64,000 bases of DNA from NCBI RefSeq assembly GCF_026410545.1, contig NZ_JAPMIT010000003.1, forward strand, positions 124,001 to 188,000. The letters run 5' to 3'. Source of the DNA: Microbacterium sp. STN6. GTDB lineage: Bacteria; Actinomycetota; Actinomycetes; Actinomycetales; Microbacteriaceae. Every line of letters starts with the position of its first letter. The stretch's first letter is position 1. Both the position numbers and the translations under genes were made by a program. A model generated the notes under the pieces. It was not told the origin of the DNA, did not search any database, and saw only the letters and a program-made list of their open reading frames with translations. Shown in pieces: positions 45,868 through 54,065 of the stretch.

Positions 45868-46419
45868 TCAAGCGGGCACACCATCCTCGCCGGGGTACGT
45901 GACCCGCGTGCCCTCGACGTGCGCGAACCTTGTCATGCCATGCGGCTTCGTCGACGTCTCGCTCATGATGTCGAACACCGCGATGCCGCGGGCCAGCAGC
46001 GCGTCACCGACGAGCGAGCGATGGCACCGCCACGGCACGGCCTCCGCGCACATGATCGCCGTCGGCTGCTTGACGGCGACGCCGATCAGCTCGTCCAGGG
46101 CGTTGGCGAACGCGGGCGTCTGCATGTAGTCGGCGTATCCCCGAAAGGATGCGTTGCGCCACGCCCCGTTGGGAGATGCCAGAGCCGACGCCTTCGTCGT
46201 GTGCCGCAGCCCGCCCAGCCCCGGAAGGCGCCGGTAGCCGATGCCGGCCTCGGGCAGGCTCACGCGCAGGGCATCCTCGGCGAACTGCGGGTTGTGCCGC
46301 GATTTCGGCACCGTGCGCACGTCGGCGACGAGCCGCACGTCGTTCGCGCGCAGCATCGTCACGAACTCCTCGATCGGCCGCGTCGAGTGCCCGATCGTGT
46401 ACACCCGCGGCTCGCCCAT
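45868..46419 (-). CDS. DUF488 family protein
   Basis: This is a 183-residue DUF488 protein. Signatures: VYTIGHSTRPIEEF, LVADVRTVPKSRHNPQF, and CAEAVPWRCHRSLVGDAL near the C-terminus, with conserved Cys and His residues. Family function is unknown. The open frame extends upstream into a repeat region, but the conserved part starts at ATG 46419, preceded by GGAGG at very short spacing. Confidence 0.85.
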   Translation of the reverse strand: MGEPRVYTIGHSTRPIEEFVTMLRANDVRLVADVRTVPKSRHNPQFAEDALRVSLPEAGIGYRRLPGLGGLRHTTKASALASPNGAWRNASFRGYADYMQTPAFANALDELIGVAVKQPTAIMCAEAVPWRCHRSLVGDALLARGIAVFDIMSETSTKPHGMTRFAHVEGTRVTYPGEDGVPA

Positions 46420-46491
46420 GCCTCCATTCAAGTCGGGTTCGCACGCCGGGGCGAGGGTGGCGGAGGCGTCGGGGTGCCTCCGGCGCCGAAA

Positions 46492-46598
46492 GTGGGTGTT
46501 CGCGACGAAAGAGGGTGGTGCAACGCGCACGTTCGTCGCGAACACCCACCCTCGGCGAGACGATAGGGGGTGGGGCGTGGGCGGCGAGACGATAGGGG
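46492..46598. repeat. 18-bp perfect inverted repeat and GGCGAGACGATAGGGG direct repeats
   Basis: The 451-bp gap between the DUF488 gene and the small ORF at 46871 is non-coding. It contains GTGGGTGTTCGCGACGAA (46492-46509) with its perfect complement at 46532-46549, a 22-bp loop, and then two direct copies of GGCGAGACGATAGGGG (46554 and 46583). The hairpin could end transcription between the divergent units; otherwise nothing is recognised apart from an AT-richer stretch near 46682 that may hold the promoter of the kinase operon. Confidence 0.8.
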
Positions 46599-46870
46599 AC
46601 CCAGCGGGGGATAACACCCACGCCACGGGCGGCGGCGGGCCGGCGTACGGCGTGGCGGCAGCCAGCATCCGCTCGGCGCCTTAATATCTCGGCGGCGCTG
46701 CCGATAGTCGACTGTGCGAGCAGCAGCGGCGGGGGCCGCTACCCGAGCTGCTCGCAAAAATCGCGGCACAGCACACGACGCACCGGCCGCAGTTTCACCC
46801 GCGAAACCCTCGCACCTCTCAGCCCATGAGACACCACACACAACGACACAAGGCGGCAAGGAGAACACCC

Positions 46871-47053
46871 ATGATGGGTGCACTGGTTCGGGCCAGCGAC
46901 GTCAGGATGACGAGCTCAACGGCAGGCACAGCACAGATCTCTGTGACGGATGCGCGGCGACCGCGCACGGTTGCGCACACGCAGCGACCCGCCACAGCAG
47001 CGGATGCGCGTCACGCGCGCACGGCCGCCGGCGCACTGCGGGTCATCCGATGA
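46871..47053 (+). CDS. Small ORF coupled to the histidine kinase
   Basis: This is a 60-residue ORF starting MMGALVRASDVRMTSSTAG and ending GALRVIR. It has an excellent ribosome site (AAGGAG at 46858-46863, 7-base spacing) and its stop overlaps the kinase ATG (ATGA), whereas the kinase start itself has no Shine-Dalgarno sequence. It is rich in Ala, Arg and Thr, without a membrane segment or recognised domain. It may be a regulatory leader needed for kinase translation or a small protein partner. Confidence 0.6.
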   Translation: MMGALVRASDVRMTSSTAGTAQISVTDARRPRTVAHTQRPATAADARHARTAAGALRVIR

Positions 47054-48837
47054 GCGGCATGGTCCGCGCGGTGACGTCGCGGCTCTTCGTCGACACTCCC
47101 TCGCCGTTGCTCAAGCAGTCGTCGACCGCGGTCGGCATGGCGCTTGCGGTGGGGCTGGCGCTCAGCATCCGCTCGGTTGGCATCACGGACCCCGTGCTCG
47201 CCTGGGCCGGCGTCGCTATCGTCGCCACCGTCACGGTGTACGCGGCGATCCTCTCGCGCCGGGGCGCCGACCGCAGCTACGAGCTGGCGATTCCGATCGT
47301 CTCGCTGCTCGCGATCGGCCTGTTCCGTGCCGGCACCGGCGGAACCATCTCGCTCTACACGTCGCTCCTCGTGCTGCCGATCATGTGGATCGCCTCGCAG
47401 CCGGGCCGCCGCCACATTCTCATCTCGATTCTCGGCACCTCCTTCGCGCTGCTCATGCCGTATATCGCCGCGCTGCGTCTGCCCGCCGATGTCGGCGAAT
47501 GGATGATGGGCGTCTTCACCCCGATCGTCTTCGGCTTCGCCTCCATCGTGGTGAACGAACTGTCGCGCCAGGCCCGCCGCCAGCTGAGCGCCACCCGCCG
47601 CATCGCGGAAGAACGCCACTCCATGCTCGTGGACCTCACCCGCACCGCCTCGAAGCTCGAAGAGAACGAGTCCCGGCTGCGTGCCGCCAACCTGCTCACC
47701 TCGAGCGTGCTCAACTCGGTGACCGAGCAGTCCATCATCGGCACCGATCTGACGGGCCTGATCGACGTGTGGAACCCCGGGGCATCCGCTCTTCTGGGCC
47801 TCACGCCAGGCGAGACCGAGGGCAAGCGCTACGTTTTCGAGTTCCACCTGGCCGAGGAGCTCGAGGAGCGCTCGCGCGAACTCGACTATCCCGCCGGTGC
47901 CACGGTGCTGAACCCCGGCTTCTCGGCGCTGGTCGAGCCGGCACGCCTTGGGCGAGCGGATGTGCGCAACTGGACCTACGTGAAGTCCGACGGCACCCGC
48001 GTCACCGTCGAGCTCGCCGTCACCCCCCGCGCCGACGAGAGCGGGCGCACGATCGGCTACATCTTCGTCGCCGCCGACGTGTCGCATGCCATGAAGCTCG
48101 CCCGTCTGAAGGACGAGTTCGTGGGCCTCATCTCGCACGAACTGCGCACGCCGCTCAGCTCGATCCTGGGCTACCTGGAACTGCTGCAGGACGACCAGGA
48201 TGCGCCGCTGAACTCCGAGCAGAGGCAGTACCTGAGCGTGGCCGAGCGCAACGCCCAGCGCCTGCTGCACCTCGTGGGCGACCTGCTGTTCACGGCGCAG
48301 GTCGAGTCCGGCATGTTCCCGATCGTGCAGACCGAACTTGAGCTGCACCGGCTCGTGGATGCGGCCGTCGAGAGCGCCAAGCCTGCCGCTGCCCGCGCCG
48401 GCATCGAGATGAAGGTCATGCTGGGCGAGGTGCCAACGCGCATCTCGGGCGACCCGGGGCGCCTCAGCCAGGCGCTCGACAACCTGGTCTCGAACGGCAT
48501 CAAGTTCACGCCGCGTGGCGGGTCGGTCACGGTGTGCCTGACCGAGGTGCTGGGCGAGGCGGTGCTGAGCGTGACGGATACCGGCATGGGCATCCCCGCC
48601 GGCGAGATCGACCGGCTGGGCGACAAGTTCTACCGGGCCACGTCGGCGACACGCAACGCGGTACCCGGGGTCGGGCTGGGGCTGGCGATCACGAAGGCGA
48701 TCATCCAGGCGCACGGGGGGCGGCTCGAGGTGCAGAGCACCGAGGGCGTCGGCGCGAAGTTCAGCGTGGTGCTGCCCGCGGTGCGGCGTTCATCGTCGTC
48801 GGAGCCGTCGGGAAGCCTCGGCTCGCTGCTGCGGTAG
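47050..48837 (+). CDS. Orphan PAS-domain sensor histidine kinase
   Basis: This is a 595-residue membrane histidine kinase. The first about 190 residues hold some six membrane helices. A PAS domain follows (SVTEQSIIGTDLTGLIDVWNPGA), then the HisKA box FVGLISHELRTPLSSILGYLE with phospho-acceptor H363, and the ATPase domain with N box DNLVSNGIKFTP, G1 DTGMGIPAGEI and G2 GVGLGLAI. ATG 47050 overlaps the preceding small ORF; the longer frame to 46714 is rejected. No response regulator is adjacent, so its partner lies elsewhere. The signal is unknown. Confidence 0.92.
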   Translation: MSGMVRAVTSRLFVDTPSPLLKQSSTAVGMALAVGLALSIRSVGITDPVLAWAGVAIVATVTVYAAILSRRGADRSYELAIPIVSLLAIGLFRAGTGGTISLYTSLLVLPIMWIASQPGRRHILISILGTSFALLMPYIAALRLPADVGEWMMGVFTPIVFGFASIVVNELSRQARRQLSATRRIAEERHSMLVDLTRTASKLEENESRLRAANLLTSSVLNSVTEQSIIGTDLTGLIDVWNPGASALLGLTPGETEGKRYVFEFHLAEELEERSRELDYPAGATVLNPGFSALVEPARLGRADVRNWTYVKSDGTRVTVELAVTPRADESGRTIGYIFVAADVSHAMKLARLKDEFVGLISHELRTPLSSILGYLELLQDDQDAPLNSEQRQYLSVAERNAQRLLHLVGDLLFTAQVESGMFPIVQTELELHRLVDAAVESAKPAAARAGIEMKVMLGEVPTRISGDPGRLSQALDNLVSNGIKFTPRGGSVTVCLTEVLGEAVLSVTDTGMGIPAGEIDRLGDKFYRATSATRNAVPGVGLGLAITKAIIQAHGGRLEVQSTEGVGAKFSVVLPAVRRSSSSEPSGSLGSLLR

Positions 48838-48919
48838 GTGGGTCGCGCCGCGTCACCGAGCGCAGGTCGCAGGGCGCGCGGCGCAGGGCGCACGGCGTAT
48901 GGCGCAGGGCGCCGCGCGC

Positions 48920-49867
48920 TCAGCCGAGCAGGCGCGTGAAGTGGATGCCGACCGGCTGCCACACCGACACGGCCTCGATGCTCACGCTGCGGCCGGGCGC
49001 GGGCGCATGCAGCACCTGCCCGTCGCCGAGGTAGATGCCGATGTGGTCCTCGTTGTTGAACACGACGAGGTCGCCTGGCAGCGCCTCGGCCAGGCTCACG
49101 CGCGTGCCCATCGCATCCTGCGTGGGAACGTAGTGCGGCAGGGTGAGCCCCGCCGCCTCGTACGCGCGCAGCGTGAGCCCCGAGCAGTCGATACCCGAAT
49201 GCGAGTCACCGCCGAGCACGTATCGCACCCCGAGGTAGGCGAGCGCGGCCTGAACGATCTTCGCGCGCACTCCGCCGGCGTTGATCGCGTCGCTCACGGC
49301 GATCGCCGCGGCGTGCGGGTCTGAACCACCCGCGCCCAGCACCGCGTTGAGCGCCCCATTCGCCGAGTAGTCGTTGGAGACGACCGCGACGTGCTCGACG
49401 GAGCTGCTGACGCGCAGGCTCTGCAGATCCGTGCCGGTGAGGGCTGCCGCCTGGCTCACGCTCATCGGGTTCGGCGTCGTGTCGGCCTGCGCGGGCCCCG
49501 CGATGATGAGGCTCGAGGCCAGCCCAAACGACGAGACGACGGCGGTGAGCGCGGCGTTGCGACGCACGTGGGCGCGCGCCATGAGGGGAGGCTTGGCCCC
49601 CGAAGCGGATGCTCCGCCGCTGCGCAGCGGAGGCACGCCGGTCGGTGCCGTGATGGTGGGCAACTCGGCCGTGGTCGCCTGCTGCGCGGCCGGGGTGACC
49701 TGCTGCTCGCGAAGCCTGCGTTCGCGGCGCGAGACGGGAGGAGCGAGGAGCTCGGCGGGGCCGGTAGCGCCCGCACTCTCGGCGCCATCTGCACGTTCGG
49801 TTGCCTGTGCCGCTCGAGCCTCGGCCTCGCGGCGAGCACGACGGCTCGCGTACTGGGGCTCGGACAC
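48920..49867 (-). CDS. Secreted NlpC/P60 family peptidoglycan peptidase
   Basis: This is a 315-residue protein with a charged, Ala/Arg/Glu-rich N-terminus, a membrane segment (about 110-130, ending in PAQADT, a possible signal cleavage site) and a C-terminal NlpC/P60 domain. The catalytic Cys is C228 in GIDCSGL and the His is in DHIGIYLGDGQVLHAP. AAAGGA precedes GTG 49867, which I chose over an earlier start that would be inside leader sequence. The long cytoplasmic N-terminus is unusual for a simple secreted enzyme. It probably cleaves peptidoglycan stem peptides at division. Confidence 0.85.
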   Translation of the reverse strand: MSEPQYASRRARREAEARAAQATERADGAESAGATGPAELLAPPVSRRERRLREQQVTPAAQQATTAELPTITAPTGVPPLRSGGASASGAKPPLMARAHVRRNAALTAVVSSFGLASSLIIAGPAQADTTPNPMSVSQAAALTGTDLQSLRVSSSVEHVAVVSNDYSANGALNAVLGAGGSDPHAAAIAVSDAINAGGVRAKIVQAALAYLGVRYVLGGDSHSGIDCSGLTLRAYEAAGLTLPHYVPTQDAMGTRVSLAEALPGDLVVFNNEDHIGIYLGDGQVLHAPAPGRSVSIEAVSVWQPVGIHFTRLLG

Positions 49868-49997
49868 GGGTGGCGGATTCCTTTCGAGAGTGGGTTTTCG
49901 GCGCTGCTCGCCCACTGACGAAGCAAGAATCCCCAAACCTGCGTCACCCACCCTACGTCACGGCACCCGAGAGGAATCTGAACGCCGCACCGACAGG

Positions 49998-50097
49998 CGG
50001 GTTGAGGAGACCGCGTAGCGGTCAGCTCGAAACTGCGCACCTGCGAACGAGATGCCGGGCTTCGAGACGCGCTTCGCGCTCCTCAACCCGCGTCGCC
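49998..50097. repeat. Palindromic repeat element overlapping the esterase stop
   Basis: GGGTTGAGGAGACCGCG...GCTCGAAACTG and its mirror GGGCTTCGAGACGCGC...GCTCCTCAACCCGC form a large imperfect palindrome of the same family as at 15719. Its right end contains the stop codon of the CE7 esterase gene (TGA within GGGTTGAGG on the minus strand). Confidence 0.85.
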
Positions 50098-51057
50098 GAA
50101 CAAGCCGCGCAGCACCGCGAGCGACGCCTCGTCGTCGAAGACCTCGCCGCCCTCGTGACCGTTGAACGGCCATACCTGCATCTGCTTCTCGCCGGCGTAC
50201 CCGTTGTACGCGGCGAACACGGTCGAGGGCGGGCAGGTCGAATCCATGAGCGCGGTCGAGAACCAGGCCGGGGCGCTCGCTCGCTTCGCGAAGTTCACCC
50301 CGTCGAAATACGACAGCGTCTCGTGCACGGCCGAAATCGCGCCGCGGTGCGTGCGCAGGTATGAGCCGACCTCCTTGTACGGGAACCCGTCCGTCAGCAC
50401 CAGCGCCCGCGGGAAGTCGCACAGGAACGGCACCCGCGGCATCGCCGCAACCAGGTCGGGCACGAGTCCGGCGACAGCGAGGGTTATTCCGCCGCCCTGG
50501 CTGCCGCCCAGCACCGCGACACGCGACGGGTCGACGGCGTCGAGCGTTCGAACGGCGTCGACCGCGCGAACGGCATCCGTGAATACGCGGCGGTAATAGT
50601 AGGTCTCGCGGCTCTCGATGCCGTTCGTCATGAAGCCGGGGAAGTGCGGGCCGCTGCCCTCGGGGTCGGCGGTCGCGCCCCCGGCACCCCACGCCGAACC
50701 CTGCCCACGCGTGTCCATGAGAAGGTGCGCGAAGCCGGCCGACGCCCAGAGCAGGTTCTCGAGCGCGTGGCCGCGCCCCCCGCCGTACCCGACGAACTGC
50801 ACCACGGCTGGCAGCGGCCCTGCCGCGCCCCTCGGCACCCGCAGCCACGCCTTCACCGGCTGCCCCCGGAACCCGGCGAACGTCACATCGAACGTGTCGA
50901 TCGTCGCCAGCCCCGTCTCGACCGGCGTCAGCGTGACGCCCGTGTCGAACGCACGGCTCTCGGCCAGCGTGTCGGCCCAGAAGGTATCGAAGTCGTGCGG
51001 GTCATTCTGGCTGCTTCGGTAGGCACGCAGCTCTGCCTCGGGCATGTCGACGAACAT
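50083..51057 (-). CDS. Acetylxylan esterase / cephalosporin C deacetylase (CE7)
   Basis: This is a 324-residue alpha/beta-hydrolase of carbohydrate esterase family 7, which removes acetyl groups from xylo-oligosaccharides. The catalytic triad is visible: S186 in LGGSQGGG, D272 in MDSTCPPST and H301 in GHEGGE; RGQG at 117-120 is a further CE7 signature. No signal peptide, so it is cytoplasmic as usual for CE7. ATG 51057 and ATG 51045 are both possible starts. The stop codon is supplied by a palindromic repeat. Confidence 0.92.
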   Translation of the reverse strand: MFVDMPEAELRAYRSSQNDPHDFDTFWADTLAESRAFDTGVTLTPVETGLATIDTFDVTFAGFRGQPVKAWLRVPRGAAGPLPAVVQFVGYGGGRGHALENLLWASAGFAHLLMDTRGQGSAWGAGGATADPEGSGPHFPGFMTNGIESRETYYYRRVFTDAVRAVDAVRTLDAVDPSRVAVLGGSQGGGITLAVAGLVPDLVAAMPRVPFLCDFPRALVLTDGFPYKEVGSYLRTHRGAISAVHETLSYFDGVNFAKRASAPAWFSTALMDSTCPPSTVFAAYNGYAGEKQMQVWPFNGHEGGEVFDDEASLAVLRGLFGDAG

Positions 51058-51121
51058 GACAAAAGCCTAGAGCCACGAGCGGATGCCGCCGGCCGGCCCC
51101 GGCGGCCGGCTCGGTCCGCGC

Positions 51122-51202
51122 GTCGGGCCACATCGTGGGTCCCGCGCGCCCGCACCCCCAATATGGCCCGACCCTCGCAGTGACACACGCACCTCGGCTG
51201 GC
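51122..51202. terminator. GTCGGGCCA hairpin and dispersed repeat copy
   Basis: GTCGGGCCA (51122-51130) pairs with TGGCCCGAC (51164-51172). The loop contains GGGTCCCGCG, the core of the repeats at 17308 and 24035. Downstream, GACACACGCACCTCGGCTGG matches the 45-bp array unit of 6809-7007. It probably ends transcription of the transporter gene region. Confidence 0.6.
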
Positions 51203-51223
51203 GGCGCCACGCGCATCCGCTTC

Positions 51224-52672
51224 TCAGCGCACGCCGCGCATAAGGCGCAGCACCCACCGCGAGATCGCGAGCAGAATGATGCCGAGCGCGATGGCGATGC
51301 CGCCGAGCACTCCGAAGTACACGCCCTCGGTCTTCGGGCTGTACAGCGCGGCGAGCTGCCCCGAGATCGCGGTGCCGAGCGCCACCGAGAGGAAGAACAG
51401 CGCCACCATCTGCGTGCGGAACACCGCGGGCGCGAGCTTCGTCGACACCGACAGCCCCACCGGCGAGAGCAGCAGTTCGGCGACCGTGAACACGAAGAGG
51501 ATCCCGACCATGCCAAGAAGCGGCGTGCTGTTCGGCCCGCCGCCGACGAACGGCAGGAACAGCAGGAACGCCACGCCCATGATCCCGGTGCCGAGCCCGA
51601 ACTTCACGGGGGTGGTGGGCTGGCGGCGGCCGAGCTTGGTCCAGAGCGCGGCGAACACGCCCGAGAGAATGATGATGAACACCGGGTTGATCGACTGCAC
51701 CCACGGGATGGGCATGACCCAGCCGAAGATGTTGCGGTCCAGCCGCTCGTCAGAGTAGATGGTCACCACCGTGAACTGCTGCTGGTACAGCGACCAGAAG
51801 GCGGTGCTGGCGACGAACAGCGGAATGAAGCTGTAGACCCGGTGCCGTTCGTCGCTCGTGATGCACCTGCTCGAGAGGATGACGGCGAAGTACACGATCG
51901 TGGCGAGAATGGTCACGCCGATGACGATGCCGGCGAGGCGCCCCGCGGTGATCACCCCGGTCAGCACGAGCACCACGATCACGATGACGGCCGCGACGGC
52001 GATGCCGATCCAGAGCGGATACCGCCCGCGCGGCAGCGGGTTCGGCACCACGCGGGCCTCGTCTGGCAGGCGGCGGCGGCCGAACGAGTACTGCACGAGC
52101 CCGGCAGCCATGCCGACCGCGGCGAGCCCGAACCCGTAGTGGAACCCGATGCGCTGCTGCAGCAGCCCCGTGAGCAGCGGCCCGACGAGCGCGCCCAGGT
52201 TGATGCCGAGGTAGAAGAGCGAGAAGCCGGCGTCGCGGCGGGTGTCCTCGGGGCCGTAGAGCGTGCCGACCACGCTGGTGGCGTTGGCCTTCAGACCGCC
52301 GCTGCCCACCGCCACGAGGATGAGCCCGACGCCGACACCGACGAAACCGGGCAGCAGGGCAAGCGAGATGTGGCCGAGCATGATGACGATCGCGCTGTAG
52401 AAGACGACGCGCTCGCTGCCGAGAAGCCGGTCGGCCACCCACGCGCCGAGGATCGTGGAGAGGTACACCCCGCCGCCGTACGCGCCGACGATGGCGGCCG
52501 CGTCGGACTTGGGGATGCCGAGGCCGCCATCCGCTGCACTGAAGTAGAGGTAGAGCAGCAGGATTCCCTGCATGCCGTAGAAGGAGAAGCGCTCCCACAT
52601 CTCGACGCCGAAGAGGTGGGCGAGCGCCCACGGCTGGCCGAAGAAGGTGTGGGAGCGCTGCTCGGTACCCAT
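51224..52672 (-). CDS. POT/PTR-family proton-coupled peptide transporter
   Basis: This is a 482-residue integral membrane protein with about 12-14 helices, a DtpT-like di/tripeptide:H+ symporter. The family signature EMWERFSFYGMQGIL (ExxERF motif for proton coupling) is in helix 1 and GTLYGPEDTRRDAGFSLFYLGINLGALVGP contains the PTR2 consensus. ATG 52672 is preferred over GTG 52681; no clear ribosome site is seen. It is a single-gene unit flanked by hairpins. Confidence 0.92.
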   Translation of the reverse strand: MGTEQRSHTFFGQPWALAHLFGVEMWERFSFYGMQGILLLYLYFSAADGGLGIPKSDAAAIVGAYGGGVYLSTILGAWVADRLLGSERVVFYSAIVIMLGHISLALLPGFVGVGVGLILVAVGSGGLKANATSVVGTLYGPEDTRRDAGFSLFYLGINLGALVGPLLTGLLQQRIGFHYGFGLAAVGMAAGLVQYSFGRRRLPDEARVVPNPLPRGRYPLWIGIAVAAVIVIVVLVLTGVITAGRLAGIVIGVTILATIVYFAVILSSRCITSDERHRVYSFIPLFVASTAFWSLYQQQFTVVTIYSDERLDRNIFGWVMPIPWVQSINPVFIIILSGVFAALWTKLGRRQPTTPVKFGLGTGIMGVAFLLFLPFVGGGPNSTPLLGMVGILFVFTVAELLLSPVGLSVSTKLAPAVFRTQMVALFFLSVALGTAISGQLAALYSPKTEGVYFGVLGGIAIALGIILLAISRWVLRLMRGVR

Positions 52673-52740
52673 AACGGGCACGGTACGCCGCCCTCTGCGC
52701 GCCGGACACCTCGCGCGCCCTGCTCAGGCCCGGGAGTCAA

Positions 52741-52797
52741 TGGGTCGGGCCGAAACGCGGGTGCTGCGCGCGCGCACCCGCAAAATGGCCCGACCCA
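52741..52797. terminator. Strong nested hairpin upstream of the transporter gene
   Basis: TGGGTCGGGCC (52741-52751) is perfectly complementary to GGCCCGACCCA (52787-52797), with an inner GCGGGTGC/GCACCCGC helix. It lies just after the ornithine aminotransferase gene (minus strand) and probably ends that operon. Its outer arms resemble the hairpin at 51122. Confidence 0.7.
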
Positions 52798-52829
52798 GGG
52801 AGTGAGCGCGGGTCTGGCGGGGCAGCGGG

Positions 52830-54065
52830 TCAGGCGGCGCGCGCCTCCCGCAGTTCGCGCAGCACCGCTGCCAGCTGCTCGAGAGCCCAGTCGAGGTCGG
52901 CCTGCTCCACCACGAGCGGCGGCGCAAGGCGAATGGTCGACTCGTGCGTATCCTTCGCGAGCACGCCGCGCGCCATGAGCCGCTCGCACACCTCGCGGCC
53001 GGTGCCGAGCGCCGGGGAGATGTCGATGCCGGCCCACAGCCCGACGCCGCGCACCGCGACCACACCCTCGCCAACGAGCGCATGCAGCTGCTGGTGCATC
53101 CGCTCACCGAGCTCGCGGGCGCGCCGCTGCGGCTCCCCCGTCTCGAGCATGGCGATGACCGCAAGACCCACGGATGCCGCGAGCGGGTTGCCCCCGAACG
53201 TCGACCCGTGCTCGCCGGCGCGCAGCACCCCGAGCACATCCGCATCGCCGACGACCGCGGAGACCGGCACGATCGACCCGCCGAGGGCCTTGCCGAGCAG
53301 GTAGAGATCGGGCACGACGCCGACGAGGTCGCAGGCGAATGTGGTGCCGGTGCGGCCGAGCCCCGATTGGATCTCGTCGGCGATGAGCAGCACGTTGTTC
53401 GCCGTGCAGGCCTCGCGCACGGCGGGCAGGTAGTCGGCGGGCGGCACGATGATGCCGGCCTCGCCCTGGATGGGCTCGAGGAGCACCGCGACCGTGTTGT
53501 CGTCGATCGCGCGGGCGAGGGCTGCGGCATCCGCGTAGGGAACGGTGGTGAAGCCGGGCGTGTACGGGCCGAAGTCATCGTGCGCGACGGGGTCGTCCGA
53601 GAAGCTGATGATGGTGGTCGTGCGGCCGTGGAAGTTGCCCGCCGCCACGATGATGTTGGCCTTGCCCGGCTCGACACCCTTGACGCGGTAACCCCACGCC
53701 CGCGCGATCTTGACGGCAGACTCGACCGCCTCGGCGCCCGTGTTCATGGGCAGCACCATATCTTTGCCGGCGAGCGCGGCGAGGCGGTCGGCGAAGGGAC
53801 CGAGCATGTCGCTCTCGAACGCGCGGCTCGTGAGCGTGATGCGCTCGAGCTGGGCGCGGGCGGCGTCGAGCAGCACCGGGTTGGAGTGCCCGAAGTTCAC
53901 GGCCGAGTACGCGGCGAGGCAGTCGAGGTAGCGGCGACCGTCGACGTCCCTCACCCAGGCGCCCTCACCCGAGGCGATGACGACCGGCAGCGGGTGATAG
54001 TTGTGGGCCAGGTGGGCGCCGCGCGCGTCGCCGCGTTCGGGCACGGCGGCGCTCGTCTCGCTCAT
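52830..54065 (-). CDS. rocD: Ornithine aminotransferase
   Basis: This is a 411-residue class III PLP aminotransferase that converts ornithine to glutamate semialdehyde. Signatures: NTGAEAVESAVKIARAWGY, NFHGRTTTIISFS, LIADEIQSGLGRTG and the PLP Lys in LLGKALGG, followed by STFGGNPLA. ATG 54065 overlaps the dimethylargininase stop (ATGA), so the two are co-translated. The operon is divergent from an Lrp-type regulator, and PutA downstream could complete conversion to glutamate. Confidence 0.92.
   Translation of the reverse strand: MSETSAAVPERGDARGAHLAHNYHPLPVVIASGEGAWVRDVDGRRYLDCLAAYSAVNFGHSNPVLLDAARAQLERITLTSRAFESDMLGPFADRLAALAGKDMVLPMNTGAEAVESAVKIARAWGYRVKGVEPGKANIIVAAGNFHGRTTTIISFSDDPVAHDDFGPYTPGFTTVPYADAAALARAIDDNTVAVLLEPIQGEAGIIVPPADYLPAVREACTANNVLLIADEIQSGLGRTGTTFACDLVGVVPDLYLLGKALGGSIVPVSAVVGDADVLGVLRAGEHGSTFGGNPLAASVGLAVIAMLETGEPQRRARELGERMHQQLHALVGEGVVAVRGVGLWAGIDISPALGTGREVCERLMARGVLAKDTHESTIRLAPPLVVEQADLDWALEQLAAVLRELREARAA

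Noticed and set aside
46714-47049. N-terminal extension of the histidine kinase
   Set aside because: The sequence is low-complexity without a good ribosome site; the other frame has a better small ORF coupled to ATG 47050.
49868-49997. Possible c-di-AMP (ydaO) riboswitch upstream of the NlpC/P60 gene
   Set aside because: Such riboswitches precede many actinobacterial NlpC/P60 genes and a GTGGG...CCCAC hairpin is present, but I could not match the conserved ydaO core; an Infernal search with RF00379 would decide.
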